DNA of 6,904 nucleotides from Actinomycetes bacterium (lineage in GTDB: Bacteria > Actinomycetota > Actinomycetes > Actinomycetales > Dermatophilaceae). Of this stretch, positions 1 to 6,087 are shown piece by piece. Position numbers and translations under genes: made by a program. The notes below the pieces were generated by a model that was not told where the DNA came from, made no database searches, and saw nothing but the letters and a program-made list of their open reading frames with translations. The DNA is taken from assembly GCA_023451855.1 (NCBI GenBank), contig JAEXXY010000225.1, positions 1-6,904 on the forward strand. Direction: 5' to 3'. Position 1 is the first letter of the stretch. Each line of letters starts with the position of its first letter.

Positions 1-1
1 G

Positions 2-229
2 TTCGTGACGAACGTGCCCGGGCCGGCCGAGCGGCTCCACCTCGGCGGCTGCGAGGTGTCACGGGTCGTGCCGGTGGCCGTGACACCCGGCAACACGACG
101 GTGACCTTCGACGTCCTCTCCTACGCGGGCCGGCTCTGCGTCACGGTCGTCGCCGACCCGGCCGCGGTGCCCGACCGCGACTACCTCACGGCTCGCGTCG
201 GGGCTCGGCTCGACGAGCTCGCCGGGTGA
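2..229 (+). CDS. WS/DGAT-like acyltransferase, C-terminal fragment
   Basis: Only the last 75 residues and the TGA stop are in the window; the gene begins upstream of base 1. The fragment opens with FVTNVPGP, followed by a region ending LSYAGRLCVTVVADPAAVPD. This pattern (T/S-NVPGP, then 'hxVLSYxGxLxxxxxaDxxxVPD') is typical of the C-terminal DUF1298 domain of wax ester synthase/acyl-CoA:diacylglycerol acyltransferases. These enzymes make wax esters or triacylglycerol from acyl-CoA in actinobacteria and are usually about 450-480 residues long. The catalytic HHxxxDG motif lies in the missing N-terminal half, so activity cannot be judged. The frame is open from base 2, so the GTG at 5 is an internal valine codon, not a start. 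The gene converges on the MFS transporter at 416-1792. The family call is from recalled sequence pattern, not a search. Confidence 0.8.
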   Translation, partial: FVTNVPGPAERLHLGGCEVSRVVPVAVTPGNTTVTFDVLSYAGRLCVTVVADPAAVPDRDYLTARVGARLDELAG

Positions 230-265
230 CCCCGCAGGGTCCCGCCCACAAGTGCACCGAAGCCC

Positions 266-351
266 CAGGAGTGCGCGCTTCCCGCAGAGGTGCGCGACGC
301 AACGCGCACCCCTCAGCCACAGCCCCACTCCTGACGCGAGCCCGCACCTCT
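266..351. repeat. Inverted-repeat cluster in convergent intergenic gap (possible bidirectional terminator)
   Basis: The 186-base gap between the two convergent stop codons (227-229 and 416-418) has no credible gene but contains several matching arms. CAGGAGTG (266-273) is the exact reverse complement of CACTCCTG (326-333). Inside these, GGTGCGCG (289-296) pairs exactly with CGCGCACC (303-310) across a six-base loop. AGAGGTGCG (286-294) also pairs exactly with CGCACCTCT (343-351), so two stems compete for the same left arm. Location between convergent genes suggests termination from both sides. There is no U-tract, so a classical intrinsic terminator is not shown. The rest of the gap (230-265 and 352-415) shows nothing I can name. 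Confidence 0.5.
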
Positions 352-415
352 CGCGCCGACGCCCCCTGTCGAGTGGGCAGCTCGCCGCCCCACCCGTCAC
401 ACGGCAGCGCGCCGG

Positions 416-1792
416 TCAGGGCCTGGGGTCGAGAGCGTCGTACTCGCGGAACGAGCGGACCCGCGCCACCGAGAGGATCACGAGCACGACGACGAGGACG
501 CCGCCGACGACCGGAGGCACCCACGTGGTCGTCAGCGTCGCGAGCGTGCCGGCGAACATCTGCCCGAGCCGCGGCCCGCCCGTGACGACGACCGTGAAGA
601 CGCCCTGCGTGCGGCCACGGAGCTGGTCAGGCACGGCCGACTGGAGGATCGACTGCCGGAAGATCGCGCTGACGTTGTCGGCGCCACCGGACACGGCGAG
701 GCACAGCATCGCCAGGGCGAGCGCGAGGCGGTTGACGTCGGCGAAGTCGCGCGAGGCGACGGCGTGGCCCCCGAGCGTCGTGACGGCGAGCACCAGCCCG
801 AGCCCGAGCACGCCGAGCCCGTACACGACGATGGCGTTGCGGATGGCCAGTCCCTGCCAGCGCAGGCCGGTGACCCGCCCGGACCCCAGGCTCGACACGA
901 TGCCCCCAACGGCGAACGACGCGAGCAGCAGGCCCGCGGTGACCGCGCCGCCCCCGATGACGACGGCACCGACGGCCGGGAAGAGGACCATCGGCTGGCC
1001 GAACGTCATGGCGATGATGTCGACGAGGAAGCTCATGCGCACGTTGGGCGCGCGCCGCAGGTGGGTGAGTCCCTCGATGACAGAACGGAGCCCGCCGGCG
1101 ACGGGCCGCTCGCCCTCGGGCCGGATCCGCGGGAGCGTCCACAGGCCGAAGAACCCGGCGAGGAAGAGGAGGACGTCGACGGTGTAGGTCCACGCGTACC
1201 CGGCCCGCGCGACGAGGACGCCCGCGACGCCGGGTCCGACCGTGACCATGACCCCGGCCGAGATGCCCATGAGGGCGGCGGCCTGGGGCAGCAGCCGCTT
1301 CGGCAGCAGCCGCGGCACGATGGCCTGGCGGGTGGCCGAGGCGATCGTCGCGGCCACGGCGTTGACCGTCGTGATGACGTAGAAGACCCAGACGTGCTCG
1401 AGGTGCAGCCAGGCGACGGTGGCCAGGGTGACCGTCGAGAGCCAGGCCACCGTCGAGGCGGTGATCGCCACGGTGCGCCGGTCGAAGCGGTCGGCGATCG
1501 CGCCGCCGTAGAGGCCGGCGGCGATCATCGGCAGGAGGGAGAACCACGCGACGAGCGAGACCATGAAGGTCGAGTGGGTCAGGTCGTAGATGTGCAGGCC
1601 GACGGCGGTGTTCGTGACGAACGTGCCGATGCCGGCGAGCGCGTTGCCGACCCACAGCCGCGCGAAGGCCGGGCTGACGCGCAGCGGCGTCAGGTCGACG
1701 AAGTGCGAGCGACGCTGCGGCGCAGACGCCCCCGCCTCCGGTGCGCGCGTCCCCTGCTCGTCGGTGTCGTTCTCCCCCGGTCCGGCCCTCAC
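416..1792 (-). CDS. MFS transporter, MFS_3/EntS-like exporter family
   Basis: A predicted 458-residue inner-membrane protein with about 12 hydrophobic segments, preceded by a polar N-terminal stretch of about 30 residues. The major facilitator motif A appears as GGAIADRFDRR (residues 96-106) in the loop after the second membrane segment. The opening DLTPLRVSPAFARLWVGN (33-50) and the later segment with SAIFRQSILQSAVP followed by DQLRGR (375-394) are characteristic of the MFS_3 'transmembrane secretion effector' group, which includes the enterobactin exporter EntS and many actinobacterial putative drug or siderophore exporters. The substrate cannot be inferred. The frame stays open upstream to 1894, but that extension overlaps the preceding gene and is Arg-rich and not MFS-like. 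I therefore place the start at the GTG at 1790-1792, 10 bases after the stop of the SnoaL-like gene. The Shine-Dalgarno is weak, so coupling to that gene is likely. Length is normal for 12-TM MFS proteins; no damage is seen. Confidence 0.9.
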   Translation of the reverse strand: MRAGPGENDTDEQGTRAPEAGASAPQRRSHFVDLTPLRVSPAFARLWVGNALAGIGTFVTNTAVGLHIYDLTHSTFMVSLVAWFSLLPMIAAGLYGGAIADRFDRRTVAITASTVAWLSTVTLATVAWLHLEHVWVFYVITTVNAVAATIASATRQAIVPRLLPKRLLPQAAALMGISAGVMVTVGPGVAGVLVARAGYAWTYTVDVLLFLAGFFGLWTLPRIRPEGERPVAGGLRSVIEGLTHLRRAPNVRMSFLVDIIAMTFGQPMVLFPAVGAVVIGGGAVTAGLLLASFAVGGIVSSLGSGRVTGLRWQGLAIRNAIVVYGLGVLGLGLVLAVTTLGGHAVASRDFADVNRLALALAMLCLAVSGGADNVSAIFRQSILQSAVPDQLRGRTQGVFTVVVTGGPRLGQMFAGTLATLTTTWVPPVVGGVLVVVLVILSVARVRSFREYDALDPRP

Positions 1793-1802
1793 CCGCCCGA
1801 CG

Positions 1803-2213
1803 CTACGCCACCGACGCGTCAGCCCCCGCGACCGGGAGGCAGGCGTCGACGTCGCGCAGCCGCGAGCCGTCGCGGGTCCACACCCACGTGCCATCGGCCT
1901 CCTGCCGGGCGACCTGGGTGCGCACGGTGCCGTCGGGCCACGTCGAGGTCGTCATGGCGAGCGCCCCGGACACGACCGCTCGCGTCGAGGTGGCGCCGAG
2001 GGCGGTGTCGACGAGGGCCCCTGCGTCGAGTGCCGCCGCGTAGGCAGCCCGGACGGCGTCGCGACCCGCCGCCTCGCGACCGTGCGGCAGGCTGACGACC
2101 GCGTCGGGCGCGTGCAGGGCCGCCACGGCGTCGAGATCGGCGGACGCGACGGCGGCGGCGAGGAGGGCCTCGAGGTCCTCCGGCGCACGGGCTGCGGGGC
2201 GGGTCGTCGTCAT
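1803..2213 (-). CDS. SnoaL-like/DUF4440-type small protein
   Basis: A 136-residue soluble protein. Its start fits the NTF2-like/SnoaL fold: a helix (EDLEALLAAAVASADLDAVAAL pattern, about residues 12-33), then HAPDAVVSLPHGREAAGRDAVRA-type sequence (34-55), as in SgcJ/EcaC and DUF4440 proteins, where 'ALYAPDAVV...G.. xxGrdAIR' is standard. The end has a DGTWVWTRDGSRLRD strand pair (107-121), again typical of the fold. Members are ketosteroid-isomerase-like proteins, cyclases, or binding proteins of unknown role; no catalytic residues can be assigned. I chose the ATG at 2211-2213 because residues upstream of it in the open frame (to 2309) do not look like the fold and would overlap the divergent gene's control region. 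The Shine-Dalgarno is poor. It lies 10 bases upstream of the MFS gene on the same strand, so the two probably form an operon, although a functional link to transport is only inference. Confidence 0.72.
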   Translation of the reverse strand: MTTTRPAARAPEDLEALLAAAVASADLDAVAALHAPDAVVSLPHGREAAGRDAVRAAYAAALDAGALVDTALGATSTRAVVSGALAMTTSTWPDGTVRTQVARQEADGTWVWTRDGSRLRDVDACLPVAGADASVA

Positions 2214-2263
2214 GGGACCACCGTGGCACCGACCACCGACAGCCCGTCTCCACACGAACTCCG

Positions 2264-2302
2264 CGAATGTGCGCACTTCGGGCACCGGCCGCGGATCTGC
2301 GG
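2264..2302. promoter_or_regulatory. Two dyad-symmetric sites in divergent intergenic region
   Basis: The 104-base gap between divergent starts at 2213 (minus) and 2318 (plus) must hold promoters for both transcripts. It contains CGAATGTGCGCACTTCG (2264-2280), which is a palindrome apart from one extra T: GTGCGCAC in the core is perfect and is flanked by CGAA and TTCG. Nine bases downstream, CCGCGGATCTGCGG (2289-2302) is symmetric at 12 of 14 positions. Such dyads are what a homodimeric repressor or activator would bind. I cannot identify convincing -35/-10 hexamers on either strand, so this is a candidate operator region only. Confidence 0.35.
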
Positions 2303-2317
2303 TGTTCAATGGGCACC

Positions 2318-2839
2318 ATGCCTGATCGCCCCTTCCACGTCACCTTCGTGTGCAGTGGCAACATCTGCAGGTCGCCGATGGGGCACGTCATCCTCCGGTC
2401 GCTCGTCGCCGACGCGGGGCTCGAGCGCGACGTCAGGGTCACCTCGAGCGGCACCGGCGACTGGCACGTCGGCGAGCACGCCGACCCGCGCACCGTGGCG
2501 GTGCTCGCCGAGCACGGCTACGACGGCTCGCGCCACCGGGCCCGGGAGTTCGACCCGGAGGAGTTCGACGACATCGACCTCGTGCTCGCCTCCGACGAGG
2601 GGCACGTGCGAACGCTCCAGCGGCTGGCCCGTACGCCGGCCAACCGCCGCAAGATCCGCCTCGTGCGCGAGTTCGACCCGGCCGCCGTCGAGGCCGGCAC
2701 CCTCGAGACGAGCGACCCCTGGTACGGGGGCGTCGAGCAGTTCGCCAGGTGCTTCAGCGAGGTCGAGGCCGCTTGTCATGGCATCCTCGACCACGTCAGG
2801 GATGCGCTGGACCTCCAGCGCACCCCTCCCCTCCCCTGA
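2318..2839 (+). CDS. Low-molecular-weight protein-tyrosine phosphatase
   Basis: A 173-residue cytoplasmic enzyme of the LMW-PTP/arsenate-reductase fold, which hydrolyses phosphotyrosine through a phosphocysteine intermediate. The N-terminal P-loop VCSGNICRSP gives the CX5R(S/T) signature, with nucleophile Cys12, Arg18 and Ser19. The general-acid loop is SDPWYGG with Asp133, matching the usual DP(W/Y)Y element. Also present are SSGTGDWHVGE (43-53) and ADPRTVAVLAEHGYDGSRHRAREF (55-78), the usual 'sxGtxxwhvGxxaDxRa...hGyd.xxhrAR' region. All key residues are intact. The family is often 150-160 residues; the excess is a proline-ended C-terminal tail. Mycobacterial PtpA is a homologue, but this one is not specifically PtpA on the sequence alone. 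I prefer the ATG at 2318 because MPDRPFHVTFVC fits the family; an in-frame ATG at 2309 adds three residues. Neither has a good ribosome site. The divergent neighbour is the SnoaL-like gene; the VOC gene follows after 34 bases. Confidence 0.93.
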   Translation: MPDRPFHVTFVCSGNICRSPMGHVILRSLVADAGLERDVRVTSSGTGDWHVGEHADPRTVAVLAEHGYDGSRHRAREFDPEEFDDIDLVLASDEGHVRTLQRLARTPANRRKIRLVREFDPAAVEAGTLETSDPWYGGVEQFARCFSEVEAACHGILDHVRDALDLQRTPPLP

Positions 2840-2873
2840 CCTGAGTGCGACCGAGCGAGACCTGAGCCCCACC

Positions 2874-3644
2874 GTGCCCGATTACCCCTACGGGTCCCCC
2901 TGCTGGCTGGACCTGCTGACGACCGACGTGCCCCGTGCCAAGCAGTTCTACGCCGACCTGTTCGGCTGGACGTGGCTGAGCGGCGACGCCGCCACCGGCG
3001 GCTACACCATGGCGCTGCTCGGCGGCCATCCCGTCGCCGGCCTGAGCCGCAAACCCGCGAACGCCCCTGTGGCGAGCCAGTGGACGACCTACCTGCGCGT
3101 CGGCGACATCGACGCCGCCGCGACGGCCGTGCGGGCCCACGGCGGACGCGTCCTCGGCCGGCCGGTGTCCATCGGCGCCCTGGCGCGCACGCTCGTGGCC
3201 GTCGACCCCGGCGGCGCGTACTTCGGCGTCTGGGAGCCCGGCGACCTGCCCGGCTCCGGCGTCCTCGACGAGCCCGGCTCGCTGACGTGGAACGAGCTGC
3301 TGACCCGCGACTACGACCGCGTGCAGCACTTCCAGCTCGGCGTCTTCGGCCACGACTTCACCGACGAGACCGAGCCCGGCGGCCCCCGCTGGGCCACCGC
3401 CCACACGGGCGACGGCAACCCGGCCTACGGGCTGTCCGAGATCGACGACGAGTGGCCGGCCGAGATCCCGCCGCACTGGGTGGCCTCGTTCGCGACCCAC
3501 AACGTCGTGTCCTCCATGGCCCGTGCGCTCGACCTGGGCGCGACGCTGCTGCAGGGCCCGTTCGACGGTCCGTACGGCGTCGGGGCGGTGCTCGCGGGTC
3601 CGGAGGGCGAGGTGTTCTCCCTCCTGGTGCCCGACCTCGACTGA
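2874..3644 (+). CDS. VOC family protein with two glyoxalase-fold domains (CFP32/Rv0577-like), copy 1
   Basis: A 256-residue protein made of two vicinal-oxygen-chelate repeats, about residues 6-122 and 133-254. Each starts with a 'GSPCWLDLLTTD' or 'GSLTWNELLTRD' strand and ends with a 'DPGGAYFGVWEP' or 'GPEGEVFSLLVP' strand. Order and wording resemble the mycobacterial CFP32/Cfp30B antigen (Rv0577), annotated as a glyoxalase-like protein; substrate and reaction here are unknown. The usual FYxxLFGW helix is present in domain 1 (25-32), but in domain 2 the equivalent is HFQLGVFGH (152-160), with Gln in place of Tyr. No clear His/Glu metal triad can be assigned; Glu121 is a possible ligand. The GTG at 2874 is chosen because the conserved DYPYGSPCW begins there. 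It lacks a clear ribosome site; an in-frame ATG at 2802 would overlap the phosphatase end and adds unconserved sequence. The product may be translated by reinitiation after the phosphatase. Confidence 0.87.
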   Translation: MPDYPYGSPCWLDLLTTDVPRAKQFYADLFGWTWLSGDAATGGYTMALLGGHPVAGLSRKPANAPVASQWTTYLRVGDIDAAATAVRAHGGRVLGRPVSIGALARTLVAVDPGGAYFGVWEPGDLPGSGVLDEPGSLTWNELLTRDYDRVQHFQLGVFGHDFTDETEPGGPRWATAHTGDGNPAYGLSEIDDEWPAEIPPHWVASFATHNVVSSMARALDLGATLLQGPFDGPYGVGAVLAGPEGEVFSLLVPDLD

Positions 3645-3684
3645 GGACGGGTACGGACACCCTGCCAGCCCGGCCACCGACCGC

Positions 3685-3690
3685 AGGAGG
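3685..3690 (+). promoter_or_regulatory. Strong Shine-Dalgarno fixing the start of VOC copy 2
   Basis: AGGAGG lies seven bases before the GTG at 3698-3700. It is the best ribosome-binding site in the window and decides the start within an open frame that extends far upstream. The contrast with the weak site of VOC copy 1 suggests that copy 2 is translated independently and perhaps more efficiently. Confidence 0.85.
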
Positions 3691-3697
3691 AACCACC

Positions 3698-4558
3698 GTG
3701 CCCGTCCACGAGGAGAGGTTCGCCCCCGGAACGCCGTGCTGGGCCGACGTCATGGTCGGTGACCTGACCCGGGCTCGCGACTTCTACGGCGCGCTGTTCG
3801 GCTGGACCTTCGAGGACCTCCCGCCGGAGGCCGGCGGGTACGTCATGGCCCGCCAGGACGGCCACGTCGTGGCCGGGCTCATGGCGCGCGACCCGGGCGA
3901 CCCGGGCCAGCGCGACGTGTGGACGGTGTACCTCGCGACCGACGACGTCGACGCCACGGTGCAGGCCGCGCAAGCCGCCGGGGGCGTCTTCTTCCTCGGC
4001 CCGATGGACGTGCTCGACGTCGGGCGCATCGCCGTCGGCGCCGACCCCGCGGGCGCGGCCTACGGGCTGTGGCAGGCCGGGTCGCACACCGGCACCGACC
4101 TCGTCGGCGAGCCGGGCTCGCTGTGCTGGGCCGAGTCGATGAGCCGCGACTACCCGGCCAGCCAGGCCTTCTACTCCGACGTGCTGGGCTTCCGCCTCGA
4201 GGAGATCGGCGAGGCCGACTTCAGCTACTCGGTGGCCACGCTCGCCGACGGCGGCGCTCCGGTCGCCGGCATCGGCGCCATCCCGGCCGAGGCGCCTGCC
4301 GACGTGCGGTCGCACTGGATGGTCTACTTCGCGGTGGCCGACGCCGACGCTGCGGCCGACCGCGTCACGAGCCTCGGCGGCACCGTCGTCCGGTCGCCGT
4401 TCGACACCCCGTACGGTCGGATGGCCGTCGTCGCGGGCGCGCAGGGCGAGACGTTCTCGGTCATGCAGCTGCCCCACGCATCCGCCACCACCGACGCGTC
4501 CGCCGTTACCGACGCATCCACCTCCGACGCGTCGCGCGCCGACGCGTCGGACGGCTGA
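3698..4558 (+). CDS. VOC family protein with two glyoxalase-fold domains (CFP32/Rv0577-like), copy 2
   Basis: A 286-residue paralogue of the preceding gene, 53 bases downstream of it. Domain 1 (about residues 9-128) runs from GTPCWADVMVGD through the helix FYGALFGW (29-36) to DPAGAAYGLWQAG. Domain 2 (about 138-258) runs from GSLCWAESMSRD through FYSDVLGF (158-165) and SHWMVYFAVADADAA (205-219) to QGETFSVMQLP. This match to mycobacterial CFP32/Cfp30B (Rv0577) is closer than in copy 1, because both FY helices and the HW-Y-F-V-DADA strand are kept. The activity is unknown; VOC members include glyoxalases, dioxygenases and antibiotic-binding proteins, and the end-strand position that is Glu121 in copy 1 is Gln here. 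The last 26 residues (261-286) are a low-complexity Ala/Ser/Thr/Asp tail, absent from copy 1 and not expected for the fold. The start is the GTG behind the AGGAGG site at 3685-3690. purB follows after 67 bases on the same strand. Confidence 0.9.
   Translation: MPVHEERFAPGTPCWADVMVGDLTRARDFYGALFGWTFEDLPPEAGGYVMARQDGHVVAGLMARDPGDPGQRDVWTVYLATDDVDATVQAAQAAGGVFFLGPMDVLDVGRIAVGADPAGAAYGLWQAGSHTGTDLVGEPGSLCWAESMSRDYPASQAFYSDVLGFRLEEIGEADFSYSVATLADGGAPVAGIGAIPAEAPADVRSHWMVYFAVADADAAADRVTSLGGTVVRSPFDTPYGRMAVVAGAQGETFSVMQLPHASATTDASAVTDASTSDASRADASDG
4478..4555 (+). repeat. Degenerate Asp-Ala-Ser repeat encoding the C-terminal tail of VOC copy 2
   Basis: The tail contains five Asp-Ala-Ser units (TDAS, TDAS, SDAS, ADAS and a closing SDG variant), spaced by two or three variable residues. 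At DNA level the units are GACGCGTC (4493-4500, 4526-4533, 4541-4548) and GACGCATC (4511-4518), plus a related ACGCATCC at 4477-4484. Unequal spacing suggests slippage or repeated short duplication. The predicted peptide is acidic, hydrophilic and disordered, and no function is evident. Confidence 0.7.
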
Positions 4559-4610
4559 GCCGGCGTCGGGGCCCGCCTGAGACGGCTGGACGAGGCACCG
4601 GCGCGGCTCT

Positions 4611-4616
4611 GGGAGG
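4611..4616 (+). promoter_or_regulatory. Shine-Dalgarno that selects the purB start
   Basis: GGGAGG directly abuts an in-frame ATG at 4617 and lies nine bases before the ATG at 4626. Only the second has workable spacing, so the purB start is placed at 4626 although the frame also contains the earlier ATG. Confidence 0.75.
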
Positions 4617-4625
4617 ATGTGGGCC

Positions 4626-6038
4626 ATGGCTTCCCTCGCTGACGCGACCCCGCCCATCGCCCTCGGCGCGCTCGACGGCCGCTACCGCGGCGCGGTCGCA
4701 CCGCTCGTGGACCACCTGTCCGAGGCCGCGCTCAACCGTCAGCGCGTGCACGTCGAGGTCGAGTGGCTCATCCACCAGACGCGTCAGGGCGTCGTGCCGG
4801 GCGTCCGCTCGCTGTCCGACGACGAGGTGGCGGCGCTGCGCAAGGTCGTCGACGACTTCGGCACCGACGAGGTGGCCGAGCTCGGCGAGATCGAGCGGGT
4901 CACGGTGCACGACGTCAAGGCCGTCGAGTACTTCCTCAAGAAGCGCCTGTCCGAGATCGCACCCGCCGAGGCCGACCGCGGCCTGTCCGAGCTGATCCAC
5001 TTCGGCTGCACGAGCGAGGACATCAACAACCTCTCCTACGCCCTCATGGTCAAGGGCGCCGTCGAGCAGGTCTGGCTGCCCAGGGCGCAGGCCCTCGTCG
5101 AGCAGGTCGCGGCGATGGCGCGCGAGCTCAAGGACGTGCCGCTGCTCGCCCACACGCACGGCCAACCCGCGACCCCGACGACGATGGGCAAGGAGCTCGC
5201 CGTCCTCGCGCACCGCCTCGGCCGCCAGCTGCGCCGCATCGGCGGGCAGGAGTACCTCGGCAAGTTCAACGGCGCCACCGGCACGTTCGGCGCGCACGCC
5301 CTCGCCCTGCCCGACGTCGACTGGCCGGCGGTCTCGCGCTCGTTCGTCGAGGGCCTCGGCCTGACGTGGAACCCGCTGACGACCCAGATCGAGAGCCACG
5401 ACTGGCAGGCCGAGCTCTACGCCGACGTCGCCCGGTTCAACCGCATCCTGCACAACCTCTGCACCGACGTGTGGACCTACATCTCGATGGGCTACTTCGC
5501 CCAGGTGCGCGGCCAGGGCACGGTCGGGTCGAGCACGATGCCACACAAGGTCAACCCGATCCGCTTCGAGAACGCCGAGGCCAACCTCGAGGTGAGCAAC
5601 GCCCTGCTCGACGTGCTCGGTGCCACCCTCGTGCAGAGCCGCCTGCAGCGCGACCTCACCGACTCGAGCATGCAGCGCAACATCGGCACGGCCTTCGGCC
5701 ACAGCCTGCTCTCCATCGACAACGTGTCGCGCGGCCTCGCCGGTCTCGACGCCGTGCCCGAGCGCATGGCCGCCGACCTCGAGGCCAACTGGGAGGTGCT
5801 CGGCGAGCCGATCCAGTCGGCGATGCGGGCCCTCGGCGCCCAGGGCGTCCCGGGCATGGAGGAGCCGTACGAGCGGCTCAAGGAGCTGACCCGCGGGCGG
5901 CGCATCGGTGGTGACGAGGTGCGCGAGTTCGTCCGCGGCCTGGGCCTGCCCGCCGACGTCGAGGCGCGCTTCGTGGCCCTGACGCCGCAGACCTACACCG
6001 CCCTCGCGAGCCGTCTCGTCGACGACTACCTCCCCTGA
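4626..6038 (+). CDS. purB: Adenylosuccinate lyase
   Basis: A 470-residue cytoplasmic enzyme of the fumarase/aspartase superfamily, active as a homotetramer in known members. It catalyses two fumarate-releasing steps of purine synthesis: SAICAR to AICAR, and adenylosuccinate to AMP. Near the start are LGALDGRYRG (13-22) and HDVKAVEYFLK (95-105). FGCTSEDINN (126-135) and THGQPATP (177-184) follow, with His178 equivalent to the E. coli catalytic His171. The superfamily signature GSSTMPHKVNP (301-311) carries the flexible-loop serine (Ser302, equivalent to E. coli Ser295). QRDLTDSS (341-348) and PYERLKELTRG (414-424) match the longer E. coli-type PurB rather than the shorter Bacillus type. All motifs are intact, and length is close to the 456 residues of E. 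coli PurB, with a slightly longer loop around LGAQGVPGMEE (403-413). It sits 67 bases after VOC copy 2 and converges on the copper ATPase; no regulatory site was recognised in the 67-base gap. Confidence 0.97.
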   Translation: MASLADATPPIALGALDGRYRGAVAPLVDHLSEAALNRQRVHVEVEWLIHQTRQGVVPGVRSLSDDEVAALRKVVDDFGTDEVAELGEIERVTVHDVKAVEYFLKKRLSEIAPAEADRGLSELIHFGCTSEDINNLSYALMVKGAVEQVWLPRAQALVEQVAAMARELKDVPLLAHTHGQPATPTTMGKELAVLAHRLGRQLRRIGGQEYLGKFNGATGTFGAHALALPDVDWPAVSRSFVEGLGLTWNPLTTQIESHDWQAELYADVARFNRILHNLCTDVWTYISMGYFAQVRGQGTVGSSTMPHKVNPIRFENAEANLEVSNALLDVLGATLVQSRLQRDLTDSSMQRNIGTAFGHSLLSIDNVSRGLAGLDAVPERMAADLEANWEVLGEPIQSAMRALGAQGVPGMEEPYERLKELTRGRRIGGDEVREFVRGLGLPADVEARFVALTPQTYTALASRLVDDYLP

Positions 6039-6048
6039 CGCGTCACCC

Positions 6049-6077
6049 GCAGCCCCGCCGGGCAGCGCGGGGCCTGC
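6049..6077. terminator. GC-rich hairpin between convergent purB and copper ATPase
   Basis: The arm at 6049-6058 (GCAGCCCCGC) pairs with 6067-6077 (GCGGGGCCTGC) across an eight-base loop, with one bulged base. A second small stem, CCCCT (6080-6084) with AGGGG (6090-6094), overlaps the stop codon of the ATPase gene. Position just after the purB stop and just after the end of the opposing gene fits a shared bidirectional terminator. No T-run follows on either strand, as is common in high-GC actinobacteria. Confidence 0.55.
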
Positions 6078-6087
6078 ACCCCCTTCG

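Noticed and set aside
252..1187. 311-codon plus-strand frame spanning the convergent gap and the MFS end
   Set aside because: Ser/Thr/Pro/Arg-rich translation, no recognisable domain, and antisense to the MFS coding sequence.
1793..1894. N-terminal extension of the MFS gene to the ATG at 1894
   Set aside because: It would overlap the SnoaL-like gene by over 90 bases, and the added residues are Arg-rich and unlike MFS N-termini.
764..2095. Long open frame of 443 codons on the plus strand opposite the MFS gene
   Set aside because: Its translation is Arg/Gly/Asp/Pro-rich with no domain-like pattern and lies antisense to a clear membrane protein. It is a high-GC shadow frame.
2838..2866. Direct repeat GACCTGAG (2838-2845 and 2859-2866) around the phosphatase stop
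   Set aside because: It is only two copies of eight bases in GC-rich DNA, and no regulatory pattern goes with it.
3425..4657. 410-codon minus-strand frame opposite both VOC genes
   Set aside because: It overlaps two genes with clear family patterns and has no motif of its own.
4506..5702. 398-codon minus-strand frame opposite purB
   Set aside because: It is antisense to fully conserved purB motifs, and its sequence is the low-complexity Val/Asp/Gly/Arg type expected from reversing high-GC codons.
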